Assembly: GCA_023489375.1 (NCBI GenBank)
Contig: JAMDCX010000011.1
Coordinates: 1 to 19,327, forward strand
Reading direction: 5' to 3'
Length of the DNA: 19,327 nt
From: Planctomycetota bacterium
GTDB taxonomy: Bacteria; Planctomycetota; Phycisphaerae; WQYP01
In this document: positions 7,893 to 15,080 of the stretch, piece by piece
Position numbering within the stretch: position 1 is the first letter of the stretch
Layout of the letters: each line of letters starts with the position of its first letter
Program-made: the position numbers and the translations under genes
The notes under the pieces: model-generated
What the model was told of the DNA's origin: nothing
What the model saw: the letters and a program-made list of their open reading frames with translations, nothing else
The model's database searches: none

Positions 7893-8114
7893 ATGGAACG
7901 AATTATCATTGATCCCGATATCTGCAATGGAACGCCCGTCATCAAGGGCACACGAATCCCTGTTCAGACTGTTCTTGAATTTTTAGGGGCCGGTGATTCA
8001 ATCGAAAATGTGCTTGAAGAATATCCCTCTTTGACGCGGGATGCTGTTCTGCAGTGCCTGCAATTTTCCGCTGTTTTGATGAAGCATCACTTCACACTTG
8101 AGGAAGTGGCGTGA
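7893..8114 (+). CDS. DUF433 family protein, probable antitoxin
   Basis: 73-residue DUF433 (PF04255) protein with the full family pattern: RIIIDPDICNGTPVIKGTRI (3-22), VLEFLGAGDSIENVLEEYPS and LTRDAVLQCLQFSA. DUF433 proteins have a winged-helix-like DNA-binding fold and are encoded just upstream of PIN-like DUF5615 toxins. Its TGA overlaps the GTG start of the downstream toxin by 4 bases (GTGA), so the pair is translationally coupled. The start ATG 7893 has no visible ribosome-binding site. The family and partner are sure; the antitoxin role is inferred from the pairing. Confidence 0.9.
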   Translation: MERIIIDPDICNGTPVIKGTRIPVQTVLEFLGAGDSIENVLEEYPSLTRDAVLQCLQFSAVLMKHHFTLEEVA

Positions 8115-8374
8115 AAGGCTTTCTTCTCGATGAGAATATGCCCCGTCGTGTCAGATTTGTCCCCAGCCTTCCGTTGATCCACTCAACATCGCTGGGCTCA
8201 AGTCTTTCCGATTCATTTATTTGGGATTACGCCAGATCGCACCATTACGTTATTATTACCAAAGACGCTGATTTTTCCGGTCGTATCATGCTTTCAGCAC
8301 CACCGCCTTGGATCGTCCGGTTTCCTCCTTTACCTCCTTGTGAATCTATACGGTTCTTTGCGCCTTTGTGGTGA
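8111..8374 (+). pseudogene. DUF5615 PIN-like toxin, C-terminus replaced by R4'-R2' repeat
   Basis: Starts GTG 8111 overlapping DUF433. The DUF5615 (PF18480) core is clear: KGFLLDENMPRRV with D7-E8-N9, SFIWDYARSHHYVIITKDADF (acidic D52 and D54 of KDADF), and the start of the last conserved block, APPPWIVRF (63-71). At that point, where members usually continue with an R-x-G-N type block and a final helix, the coding sequence runs into R4' (CCTCCTTTACCTCCTTGTGA) and R2' (CGCCTTTGTGGTGAATAAAA). The last 16 residues and the TGA stop are therefore repeat-encoded. The protein lacks roughly the last quarter. The DEN and DADF acidic residues remain, so residual activity cannot be excluded, but a damaged toxin is more likely. 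Confidence 0.8.
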
Positions 8375-8436
8375 ATAAAACAAAACCCGCGGCTCCGCCG
8401 CTATTCGTTGCACGTTGCTCGTTGATCGTTGAATCC
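8320..8436. repeat. R4'-R2'-GC hairpin module upstream of GT4
   Basis: Order: CCTCCTTTACCTCCTTGTGA, TCTATACGGTTCTTTGCGCC, TTTGTGGTGAATAAAAC, then a short hairpin GCGGC-TCC-GCCGC (8389-8401) and TTGCACGTTGCTCGTTGATC words. Nearly the same module precedes the 10733 gene (10610-10685), and a relative precedes the 17763 gene. It may carry regulatory signals, but no promoter or ribosome-binding site is evident. Confidence 0.75.
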
Positions 8437-10155
8437 ATGAATATTGCACTATTTGCTTCCGCGTTTCACCCCTCCCTTGGCGGAGTGGAAGAACTTTGCC
8501 GGCAGTTGGCGATGGAGCTGATGCGCCAGGGGCACCATGTCATTATCCTGACCAACCGCTGGCCGCGGGATCTGCCCGCCACCGATACCATTGACGGCAT
8601 TTCTGTTTACCGTCTGCCATTCCGCCTGCCGGAAGGCTCGGCCAAGGCCGCCATTAATTACCATTTAACGCATCGCGGTATTGAACGTGAAATGCTGTCC
8701 ATTCTGCGTAAACATCAGATTAACATGCTGCATGTGCAATGCGTCAGCAGCAATACCCATTACGCCATGATCGCGCAGAAAAAATTAAATCTGCCGCTGG
8801 TGGTCACACTGCAGGGCGAACTGACCATGGACGCCAATCAGATATTCCAGAAATCCCCGCAGGCACAGGAAATCTTGCGCCGGGCCTTGGATCAGGCCCA
8901 GGTGATTACCGCCTGTTCCGCCAAAACACTGCGGGACGGGGAAGAATTTTATGGCAAACCGTTTGGCGATCGCGGCCGGGTGATTTTTAATGGGGTGAAT
9001 CTCGCGGACTTCGTTGCCGCACCGGAGGTTACGCGTTTAGCGGGCCAGGGAGCTGGCCGTGGTCTCGACGGGGATGATCACCACAAAGACACGACGACAC
9101 GAAGGGGCGGGGGAAATCACAAAGAGGTGGCGGAGGGATACGGAGACGGGGACGGGGGATTACGGGATACGGGTTTAGCGGGGCAGAGAGTTGGCTGTGG
9201 TCTTGACGTGGAGTTCACCACAAAGACACAAAGACACGACGATGGAACGTCAAAAAGCGACGTGGGGACTCACAAAGAGGTAGCGGAGGGAAGCGGAGGG
9301 GGTGACGGGGGATTACGGGATACGGGTTTAGCGGGCCAGAGAGCTGGCCGTGGTCTTGACGTGGAGTTCACCACAAAGACACAAAGACACGACGATGGAA
9401 CGCCAAAAAGTGAGGTGGGGGCTCACAAGGAGGTAGGTTTAGCGGGCCAGCCTGCTGGCCGGGGTCCGGCCGGAGCCGGGCCAACTGAAAGCGCAGCGCT
9501 TCCGAATAATTCCAGGTTCGAGGTTCCAGGTTCTGACTCCCCGTCCCGCCGTCCATATATTTTAAGTTTAGGACGATTAGCTCCGCAAAAAGGATTCCAT
9601 ACGCTCATTGAGGCTTTTGCAAAAAGCGGATTAGCTGCTTCAATGGATCTTGTTATTGGTGGAGACGGTGCGGAGATGTACCGACTTCATGACCTTACTG
9701 CGCAATCAGGCATTGCTGAACGGGTCTGCTTTGCAGGTCGTCTTGATCGGAAGGCGGTAGCATCTTATCTGCAAAGTTGTGAATTCTTTGTCTTAGCCTC
9801 ACCTGCCGAACCATTCGGCATTGTAGTGACTGAAGCAATGGCCGTCGGCGCACCGGTCATTGCCGTCAATAATGCCGGCCCCGCTGAAATTATCACCGAT
9901 GGCGTTAATGGCCTGCTGGTGGAACGCAGTGAGCCGGAATTATTGGCCGCCGCAATGCAGCGGCTGAACAATGATCCGGTATTACGTAGCCGTTTAGCTG
10001 TGGCCGGCAAAGCCCGTGCCGCCGAATTCGCGTGGCCGAAAGTCGCCTCGGAATATCTATCCGCCTACGCGGCAGCGGGGAGTTACCATGATGAGCCACA
10101 GAGATCACAGAGGACACAGAGGGGGGTGACGGGGGATTACGGGTTACGGGTTTAG
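8437..10155 (+). CDS. GT4 glycosyltransferase with 174-residue repeat insert and repeat tail
   Basis: GT-B retaining glycosyltransferase, 572 residues from ATG 8437. The N-domain begins MNIALFASAFHPSLGGVEEL and ends at RVIFNGVNLADFVAA (about 182-196). The C-domain resumes at PYILSLGRLAPQKGFHTLIE (about 372) and contains VIGGDGAEM, VCFAGRLDRKAVASYL and the E-x7-E motif AEPFGIVVTEAMA (E458, E466). Residues about 197-371 are an insert of three R3-R2-R4 units read in frame. The last residues after AAAGSYHDE are R1 and R3 words (PQRSQRTQRG), and the TAG stop is the one inside GGTTTAG of R3. The frame is open upstream to 8368, but that part is repeat; ATG 8437 matches the MNIA starts of the sister genes. 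No Shine-Dalgarno is seen. Confidence 0.93.
   Translation: MNIALFASAFHPSLGGVEELCRQLAMELMRQGHHVIILTNRWPRDLPATDTIDGISVYRLPFRLPEGSAKAAINYHLTHRGIEREMLSILRKHQINMLHVQCVSSNTHYAMIAQKKLNLPLVVTLQGELTMDANQIFQKSPQAQEILRRALDQAQVITACSAKTLRDGEEFYGKPFGDRGRVIFNGVNLADFVAAPEVTRLAGQGAGRGLDGDDHHKDTTTRRGGGNHKEVAEGYGDGDGGLRDTGLAGQRVGCGLDVEFTTKTQRHDDGTSKSDVGTHKEVAEGSGGGDGGLRDTGLAGQRAGRGLDVEFTTKTQRHDDGTPKSEVGAHKEVGLAGQPAGRGPAGAGPTESAALPNNSRFEVPGSDSPSRRPYILSLGRLAPQKGFHTLIEAFAKSGLAASMDLVIGGDGAEMYRLHDLTAQSGIAERVCFAGRLDRKAVASYLQSCEFFVLASPAEPFGIVVTEAMAVGAPVIAVNNAGPAEIITDGVNGLLVERSEPELLAAAMQRLNNDPVLRSRLAVAGKARAAEFAWPKVASEYLSAYAAAGSYHDEPQRSQRTQRGVTGDYGLRV
9027..9549 (+). repeat. In-frame triple R3-R2-R4 composite inside GT4
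   Basis: Three successive R3-R2-R4 units. The second and third are a 153-base (51-codon) near-identical tandem (GATTACGGGATACGGG begins at 9158 and 9311). R3 and R4 are read in the same frame each time (GLAGQ and HKEVAEG), but R2 is read as DHHKDTTTRR in unit 1 and FTTKTQRHDD in units 2-3, so compensating length changes keep the gene open. A fourth R3 with hairpin (9445-9460) and an AGCGCAGCGCTTCC plus R8-like block (9490-9535) end the insert. Confidence 0.9.
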
Positions 10156-10280
10156 CGGGCCAGCCTGCTGGCCGTGGTCTTGATGGGGAGTTCACCACAA
10201 AGACGCGACGACACGAAGATAGAACGATAAAAGGTGAAGTGGGGACTCACAAGGAGGTAGCGGAGGGAAGCGGAGGGGGG
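10094..10280. repeat. Composite R1-R3-R2-R4 across the GT4 stop
   Basis: R1 (10094-10121), R3 with GGCCAG-CCTG-CTGGCC hairpin (10158-10173), R2 (TTCACCACAAAGACGCGACG) and R4 (CTCACAAGGAGGTAGCGGAG). This is the same order and nearly the same sequence as the composite at 18494-18671, which lies inside coding sequence. The stop of the 8437 gene lies in its R3. Confidence 0.88.
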
Positions 10281-10732
10281 GATGGGGGCGATGCGGGGAA
10301 GAATGCAGAAGGCAGAAGAAAGTATCCCGGCGCGATGAGCCACAGAGATCGCAGAGGGACGGAGGAGATAACGATCGATAAGTGTAAACTATATCACTTC
10401 AATCTCTGTGAACACTGTGTCCTCTGTGGCTAATAATGCTAAATACCAAATGTTAAAAATAATCTGCCACAGAGGTCACAGAGAACACAGAGTGACGGCG
10501 GAAGCAACGGTTGATAAATGTAAATTATATTGCACTATTCTCTGTGAACTCTGTGTCCTCTGTGGCTAATAATACTAAATATCAAATGCGCAATACTCCT
10601 CTGTTTACCTCTGCTACCTCCTTGTGAATCTATACGGCTCTTTGCGCCTTTGTGGTGAAAAAACACAATCCCGCGGCTCCGCCGCTACCTCCTTCTGTCT
10701 TCTGAATTCTGCATTCTGTCTTGTTACCCACT
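10281..10732. repeat. MITE-like units D and E and upstream module, no gene
   Basis: Unit D (10339-10430) and unit E (10466-10566) are R1 ... R1' inverted units with centres GATCGATAAGTGTAAACTAT and GGTTGATAAATGTAAATTAT. They are joined by a 35-base R5-type spacer (TAATAATGCTAAATACCAAA onward). Then R5 (10568-10594), R4' and R2' (10600-10660), the GCGGC-TCC-GCCGC hairpin (10673-10685) and R8 words (TTCTGAATTCTGCATTCTG, 10699-10717) lead to the next gene. The 10281-10338 stretch is degenerate composite tail. Confidence 0.85.
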
Positions 10733-12304
10733 ATGAACATCGCCATGATTTCTCTTTATCTTCCTTCCGAGACCAAGATGGGTGTCGGCTATCAGGCCCA
10801 TGCCATGGCCAATGCCCTTGTTGCCCGCGGCCATGGTGTCACGTTGTTTACACCGTGCGCTAAACCCGACGGGGCATTGTATGATCTGCATCATGTGGAT
10901 GTGGGCACGTCATTACGGACATTCCGCTTTGCCTGGAACTTGAAAAAAATCGATTTCTCCGGTTTCGACGTGATCCACGCCCACGGCGATAATTATTGGC
11001 TGTGGTCGCGTCGGCATAGGCCGGCGGTGATTCGCACCATGCACGGAAGCTGCCTCGCTGAGGCATGGAAGGTTCCGGGAATAAAAGAGAAATTACGCAT
11101 GCTGATACTTTACGGGGCAGAAGTGCTGGCCACGCTGGTGTCGGACAAAACTGTTTGCGTTTCGGCCAGCACGCTGCGCTATTATCCGGGTTTGCGAACC
11201 GTGATTCCGAACGGGGTAGATCTGCGGGCTTTTACGCCGGCGATGGGGAACTCACCACAAAGACACCAAGGCACGAAGACAGGACGCGACACGGGGTTAA
11301 CAACAGAGGTGGTGGAGGGACGCGGAGAAAACAAAGAATTATCAATGATTAAAGATGGTTTAGCCACAGAGATCACAGAGAATAATGGGGGGATGAATCC
11401 AGAATCCGGAAGTCAGAATTTAGAAGTAGATAGTAGCGCAGAGCTTCAAAATAATTTGATCATTGATCATTGCTCATTGATCACTGAAAAGTCCTCTGTG
11501 GCTAAATGCTCACAACCACAATCTACGCAATCTGTGGAATCTGTGGATGATTCCTGTCCTGTCTCTGTAACCTCGTCAGAAACTATCTCTCCCAACTCTT
11601 CTCCCTCTGTGTCCTCTGTGAGCTCTGTGGCGAATAATCCTTTTGTGTCGACGAAGAATTCAGAACCTGCAACTTTGAATCTGGAATCAGTTCTAAATGC
11701 AAAGCGTATGCCGTCTTCATCTGTGCAATCTGTGAAATCTGTGGATAGAACCGCGGCAAAGGCGGATGTCCCCACAATCCTTTTTGTCGGCACCTACGGC
11801 AACCGCAAGCGCGGCAAACTGCTCATGGAAATATTCGCCCGCGATATTCTTCCCAAATTGCCCGCCGCTCAGCTTTGGATGGTCTGTTCCGATGCCCCCC
11901 CGGCCGCCAACGTTTCTGTTCTGGGGCGTATCAGCCAGCAGGAACTGATCAACCGTTATCGCCGCGCGTGGGCATTCTGTCTGCCCAGCACGTATGAAGG
12001 CTTCGGCATACCATATATTGAAGCCATGGCCGCCGGAACCGCGGTTGTTGCCTCGCCTAATGTGGGTGCGGTGGAAGTTACCCGCAACGGCCGGGACGGC
12101 CTGGTGGTGGCAGATGACAAACTCGGCCAGACGCTGCTGCAGGTGCTGACCGATAAAACATTGCGGCACAAATTGGAAGCCGCCGGCCTGGAGCGCGTCA
12201 AAGATTTTGATTTAAACAAAGTATGTGAGCAATACGAAGAAATCTACACCGGGTTGATTAAAAAGAATAACCCATCCACAGATTGCGCAGATACCGCAGA
12301 TTAA
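10733..12304 (+). CDS. GT4 glycosyltransferase with 175-residue mosaic repeat insert and R7 tail
   Basis: GT-B glycosyltransferase, 523 residues from ATG 10733 (MNIAMISLYLPSETKMGVGY). N-domain: DVIHAHGDNYW, AVIRTMHGSCL, VCVSASTLRYYPGL and VIPNGVDLRAFTPA (to about 169). C-domain: PTILFVGTYGNRKRGKLLME (from about 344), AQLWMVCSDAPP, VSVLGRISQQELINRYRRA and E-x7-E in YEGFGIPYIEAMA (E422, E430). Residues 170-344 are at least ten different repeat words in frame: R2, R1, R6, R7', R1' again and R7' again. The C-terminal 12 residues (NNPSTDCADTAD) are the R7 word. TTG 10721 is an upstream in-frame alternative start; the MNIA start is preferred by comparison with sister genes. No Shine-Dalgarno is seen. 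Confidence 0.92.
   Translation: MNIAMISLYLPSETKMGVGYQAHAMANALVARGHGVTLFTPCAKPDGALYDLHHVDVGTSLRTFRFAWNLKKIDFSGFDVIHAHGDNYWLWSRRHRPAVIRTMHGSCLAEAWKVPGIKEKLRMLILYGAEVLATLVSDKTVCVSASTLRYYPGLRTVIPNGVDLRAFTPAMGNSPQRHQGTKTGRDTGLTTEVVEGRGENKELSMIKDGLATEITENNGGMNPESGSQNLEVDSSAELQNNLIIDHCSLITEKSSVAKCSQPQSTQSVESVDDSCPVSVTSSETISPNSSPSVSSVSSVANNPFVSTKNSEPATLNLESVLNAKRMPSSSVQSVKSVDRTAAKADVPTILFVGTYGNRKRGKLLMEIFARDILPKLPAAQLWMVCSDAPPAANVSVLGRISQQELINRYRRAWAFCLPSTYEGFGIPYIEAMAAGTAVVASPNVGAVEVTRNGRDGLVVADDKLGQTLLQVLTDKTLRHKLEAAGLERVKDFDLNKVCEQYEEIYTGLIKKNNPSTDCADTAD
11241..11764 (+). repeat. In-frame mosaic repeat insert in GT4 (R2, R1, R6, R7', R1', R7')
   Basis: Order of recognisable words: R2 (CTCACCACAAAGACACCAAG, 11250), a degenerate composite (ACAGAGGTGGTGGAGGG), R1 (TAGCCACAGAGATCACAGAG, 11361-11380), AGTCAGAATTTAGAAG, R6 (TTGATCATTGATCATTGCTC, 11457-11476), R7' (CAATCTGTGGAATCTGTGG, 11528-11546), R1' (CCCTCTGTGTCCTCTGTGAG, 11603-11622), R2'-like TTTTGTGTCGACGAAG, the CAACTTTGAATCTGGAATC block shared with the 4238 gene, and R7' (GTGCAATCTGTGAAATCTGT, 11723-11742). 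No stop occurs in 174 codons. Confidence 0.88.
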
Positions 12305-12729
12305 ATAAAGAAAAAATAAATCTGTGAAATCCGTGGATAGCATAACGAAGCGATCTACGCGGAGCTGGTGACGCGGAAGTGTAAATGATCCACAGATTAC
12401 GCAGATGACGCAGATTAAATAAAGAAAAAATAAATCTGTGAAATCCGTGGATAGCATAACGAAGCGATCTACGCGGAGCTGGTGACGCGGAAGTGTAAAT
12501 GATCCACAGATTGCGCAGATGACGCAGATTAAATAAAGAAAAAATAAATCTGTGAAATCCGTGGATAGCTTAACGAAGCGATCTACGCGGAGCTGGTGAC
12601 GCGGAAGTGTAAATGATCCACAGATTACGCAGATGACGCAGATTAAGTAAGGAAAAAATAAATCTGTGCGATCTGTGCGATCTGTCGATGACTAAACGGG
12701 ATAAAAATCTTTGTAATCTGTGAAATCTG
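12274..12729. repeat. 114-bp tandem repeat: R7 hairpin plus GT4-tail fragment
   Basis: ATCCACAGATT begins at 12274, 12388, 12502 and 12616, exactly 114 bases apart. Each unit holds R7 words, an A-rich loop (AAATAAAGAAAAAATAAAT), and R7' (AATCTGTGAAATCCGTGGAT), which pairs with the left arm. Then comes AACGAAGCGATCTACGCGGA and on to GTGTAAATG, which reads NEAIYAELVTRKCK-stop. That peptide resembles the end of the preceding GT4 (YEEIYTGLIKK), so each unit carries the tail of a GT paralogue. The fourth copy decays into R7' words that run into the next gene's start. Confidence 0.9.
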
Positions 12730-13118
12730 TGGATAAATCTGAAATAGTGATCGATAAACGTGATCCGAAAACTTATGCAATCATTGGTGCGGCAATGGAA
12801 GTGCACCGCGAAATCGGTTGCGGTTTTCTGGAACGGGTCTATCAGGAGTCCCTTGGCTTGGAACTGGCCAGCCTTAACGTTCCTTTTCAGCGCGAAGTGG
12901 AACTGCCGGTTTATTATAAAAAGCATTTATTAGAGGCAACATATATTGCCGATTTTGTATGCTTTGAATCCATTATTGTTGAAATTAAAGCATTGTCACA
13001 ACTTTCGGGCTTGGAACAGGCGCAATTGATTAATTACTTGATAATTACCGGCTACAAAACAGGATTGCTGATCAATTTCGGTGCCCCATCATTAGAATAT
13101 AAACGCTTTATATTGTGA
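12720..13118 (+). CDS. GxxExxY family protein, PD-(D/E)XK nuclease fold (copy 2, intact)
   Basis: Up to 132 residues. Motifs: IGAAMEVHREIGCGFLERVY with G35-F-L-E38-R-V-Y41, D78 in YIADFVCFE, E88-I-K90 in IIVEIKAL, and the characteristic end LLINFGAPSLEYKRFIL. All predicted catalytic residues are present. The longest start, GTG 12720, lies inside an R7' word (GTGAAATCTGTGGATAAATC), so the first ten or so residues would be repeat-derived; GTG 12747 is an alternative closer to the usual family start. It shares the fold but not close sequence with copy 1, so these are different lineages rather than a recent duplication. Immediately flanked by R7 repeats on both sides (12274-12729 and 13126-13220). 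Confidence 0.88.
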   Translation: MKSVDKSEIVIDKRDPKTYAIIGAAMEVHREIGCGFLERVYQESLGLELASLNVPFQREVELPVYYKKHLLEATYIADFVCFESIIVEIKALSQLSGLEQAQLINYLIITGYKTGLLINFGAPSLEYKRFIL

Positions 13119-13345
13119 TCTAAAGATTCAATAAGGCAAAAATAAATCTTTAGAATCTGCGTAATCTGTGGATAACTCGGGACGGAATAAAAATCTATAT
13201 AATCTCTGTCATCTGTGGATAATTTAAACCCGTTCGATAATCTCCGTTTCCCTCCACTACCTCTGTGGTGAATCTATAAGGTTCTTTGTGTCTTCGTGCC
13301 TTTATGGTAAATAACGCTGTGCAATCTGTGAAATCTGTGGATTCC
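13119..13345. repeat. R7-like inverted element, R4', R2', R7' leading into Wzy-like gene
   Basis: TCTAAAGATT (13119-13128) and AATCTTTAGA (about 13145-13154) form a 10-bp inverted pair around an A-rich loop, a sequence variant of the R7 hairpin. R7' words follow (GCGTAATCTGTGGATAAC, CTGTCATCTGTGGATAA), then R4' (CCGTTTCCCTCCACTACC), R2' (TTTGTGTCTTCGTGCCTTTA) and, inside the next coding region, R7' (GTGCAATCTGTGAAATCTGT). Confidence 0.82.
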
Positions 13346-14650
13346 GGATTCCCCCGCATCAAACGGAAGGCTTCCCTCAAGCAGGTAGCCTCCTGGGGAC
13401 TGCCTGTTGCCGCAGTGCTGGCGGTGCTGGCGCACTTTTCAATGCTTGCCGCCGGTGCAATTGTGGGTGCGTTGTTCATCATCATCGCGTTGTGGCAGCC
13501 GCGTATCGCATTAATGATCACCTTTGCGCTGATTCCATTGCAGACGGATATTCCGGGCATGCCGGTGCATCTGTCGATATCTGAATTATGCCTGGCTTTG
13601 CTCTTTCCCATCTGCCTGCTGAAAGCCGCCCAGATGGGCAAGCCCCTGCGCATGGGGCCATTATTCTGGCCGATCATGGCATACCTCTTTTTCTGCTTCA
13701 TATCCTCCCTGTCGCATTTTCACCCCCACAGCCCCGCCATTACCGCCTATGCGCAGATGGTGGTTTATCTCGTGTTTGGTGTCATGCTGTGCGCTTCATT
13801 TCCCGGTGATACCGATGATCTGCGATTTGCTCTGGAGGGGGCCGTGGCAATGTCAGCCGTTTTTGCGTTGATGGTGCTGTTGACCCATTTTCATTATCCG
13901 CGTGAGGATAAAAATGCATGGGGAGCGGTATTTGGATCAACTTTTGTCATGGCATTGGAATTCTGGTTGGCGGCAAAATCCGCGGGTGATCGAAAAAAAG
14001 GCCGGCTCCTGTTCTGGGCATTGATTGTGATAGGGGCGGCGCTCTTCCTGTGCCTTTCCCGAGGCGGCTGGCTGGAGGCCATGGCTGGTTCCTTTGTGCT
14101 GCTTTTGTTACGCAAACGCTTTGGATTGATGCTGCGGGTGGGGCTGATTGTTGTCCCGCTGGCCGGGTTGTTGTATTTGACGCTCCCGAAGGAAAAGCAG
14201 CACTACGCCTTTGACTTCAAGAGCAACGCCCGCAATATTGATGCACGATATAAAAGCATTGATTATGCTTGGGCGCAATTCAACAGCAATCCTGTCTTTG
14301 GCGTGGGTGTGCAGTTACGCAAGGAAATGGATGCCACGGATTTATTTATGGTGACATTGGCGGAATCGGGCGTGCAGGGAGTGCTGGCCTTCCTGCTGAT
14401 TCATGCCGTGGCCGCGGGTATGGCATGGAAAATTCACAAGCGGCTTGATCCGCGCGATCCACGATTTTCACTTGTGGCCATTGGTGCCGCTCTTGTTTTC
14501 CAGCGATTTGCCCATGGCATGGTGGATCAATATTGGTGTCGCGGCCCACTAATCTGGGCCTGGTGCGCTGCGGGAATGATGACCGCCGTATGGTTTGAAG
14601 TCCGCCGGCGTCCGCAGCGGGCCCACGAAGTTAACCGCAAAGACGCGTAA
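13304..14650 (+). CDS. O-antigen ligase/polymerase-like membrane protein (Wzy_C family)
   Basis: Polytopic membrane protein, 448 residues from ATG 13304. It has many hydrophobic segments, a LCLSRGGWLEAMAG block (about 248-262) and a late extracytoplasmic block NPVFGVGVQ ... TLAESGVQGVLAFLLIH, the standard pattern of the O-antigen ligase/Wzy_C family (PF04932). It would polymerise or ligate repeat units of a surface polysaccharide in the periplasm. The open frame runs up to 13286. The ATG at 13304 lies in an R2' word where the usual CTTTGTGGTGAAT reads CTTTATGGTAAAT, so base changes in the repeat created the start codon. The next residues (AVQSVKSVD) are R7'. A start further in cannot be excluded. 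It is the only Wzy-like protein in the window and fits the surrounding glycosyltransferases. Confidence 0.88.
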   Translation: MVNNAVQSVKSVDSGFPRIKRKASLKQVASWGLPVAAVLAVLAHFSMLAAGAIVGALFIIIALWQPRIALMITFALIPLQTDIPGMPVHLSISELCLALLFPICLLKAAQMGKPLRMGPLFWPIMAYLFFCFISSLSHFHPHSPAITAYAQMVVYLVFGVMLCASFPGDTDDLRFALEGAVAMSAVFALMVLLTHFHYPREDKNAWGAVFGSTFVMALEFWLAAKSAGDRKKGRLLFWALIVIGAALFLCLSRGGWLEAMAGSFVLLLLRKRFGLMLRVGLIVVPLAGLLYLTLPKEKQHYAFDFKSNARNIDARYKSIDYAWAQFNSNPVFGVGVQLRKEMDATDLFMVTLAESGVQGVLAFLLIHAVAAGMAWKIHKRLDPRDPRFSLVAIGAALVFQRFAHGMVDQYWCRGPLIWAWCAAGMMTAVWFEVRRRPQRAHEVNRKDA

Positions 14651-15026
14651 GTGCGTCAGTTGCGGATCAATTGAATATGTACAAGAGGAATTGGAGATAA
14701 ATGGAGGAACATGACGGGGGCACGGGAGCATGTAGCACAGAGCATTTAGCATCTGGCGCTGCATCTCCGGAAAATACTGAATGCCAAATATCAAATGTTA
14801 AAAATAATCTGCCACAGAGATCACAGAGAACACAGAGGGGCGGGGAAGGCAACGGTTGGGCAGGGTAAATTATTCGATTCAATCTCTGTGAACTCTGTGT
14901 CCTCTGTGGCTAATAATACTAAATACCAAATGCGCAATACTAAATACTGATATTATTGCATGTACTGACAATACTGTTATTGATCATTGCCCTTTGTTCA
15001 TTGAATATATATTAAGGAGAATAAAA
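14651..15026. repeat. Repeat block: R5, MITE-like unit F, R5, R6; no gene
   Basis: 14717-14795 holds GCATCTGGCGCTGCATCTCC-type sequence plus R5 (shared with 17132-17230). Unit F (14811-14910) is R1, centre GGCAACGGTTGGGCAGGG, R1'. It is followed by TAATAATACTAAATACCAAA and GCGCAATACTAAATACTGA words (to 14952), AATACTG words, R6-type TTGATCATTGCCC, and the AAGGAG ribosome-binding site (15014-15019) of the leader peptide. Nothing gene-like is seen. Confidence 0.83.
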
Positions 15027-15080
15027 ATGTCTTCAAAATTTTTGATCATTGATCATTGCTCATTGGATATTGAGCGATGA
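15027..15080 (+). CDS. 17-residue leader peptide built from R6 repeat, coupled to GT4
   Basis: ATG 15027 is preceded by a strong AAGGAG (15014-15019, spacing 7), the best ribosome-binding site near any GT4 start in the window. It encodes MSSKFLIIDHCSLDIER and stops at TGA 15078-15080, overlapping the ATG (15077) of the glycosyltransferase as ATGA. The GT4 start itself has no Shine-Dalgarno. The peptide from residue 6 on is R6 (TTGATCATTGATCATTGCTC). The arrangement suggests termination-reinitiation feeding translation of the GT4, with the repeat supplying a readable bridge. No attenuator-type codon run is visible. Confidence 0.55.
   Translation: MSSKFLIIDHCSLDIER

Noticed and set aside
9027..9549. 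Insert as an intein
   Set aside because: There is no N-terminal Cys/Ser block, no His-Asn splice end and no homing endonuclease motif; the sequence is simple repeats.
10239..10433. 64-codon open frame as a small gene
   Set aside because: It consists of the R4 part of a composite running into MITE-like unit D, with no recognisable domain or start signal.
11241..11764. Insert as a self-splicing intron
   Set aside because: The reading frame is continuous through it, it lacks group I or II core elements that I can recognise, and each word is found as plain intergenic DNA.
12274..12729. Regularly spaced repeat as a CRISPR array
   Set aside because: The whole 114-base unit is repeated with almost no variation, so there are no unique spacers; it is an ordinary tandem duplication with no cas gene nearby.
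13195..13701. 168-codon open frame on the minus strand
   Set aside because: It overlaps the start of the Wzy-like membrane protein and repeats, and the encoded sequence shows no family motif.
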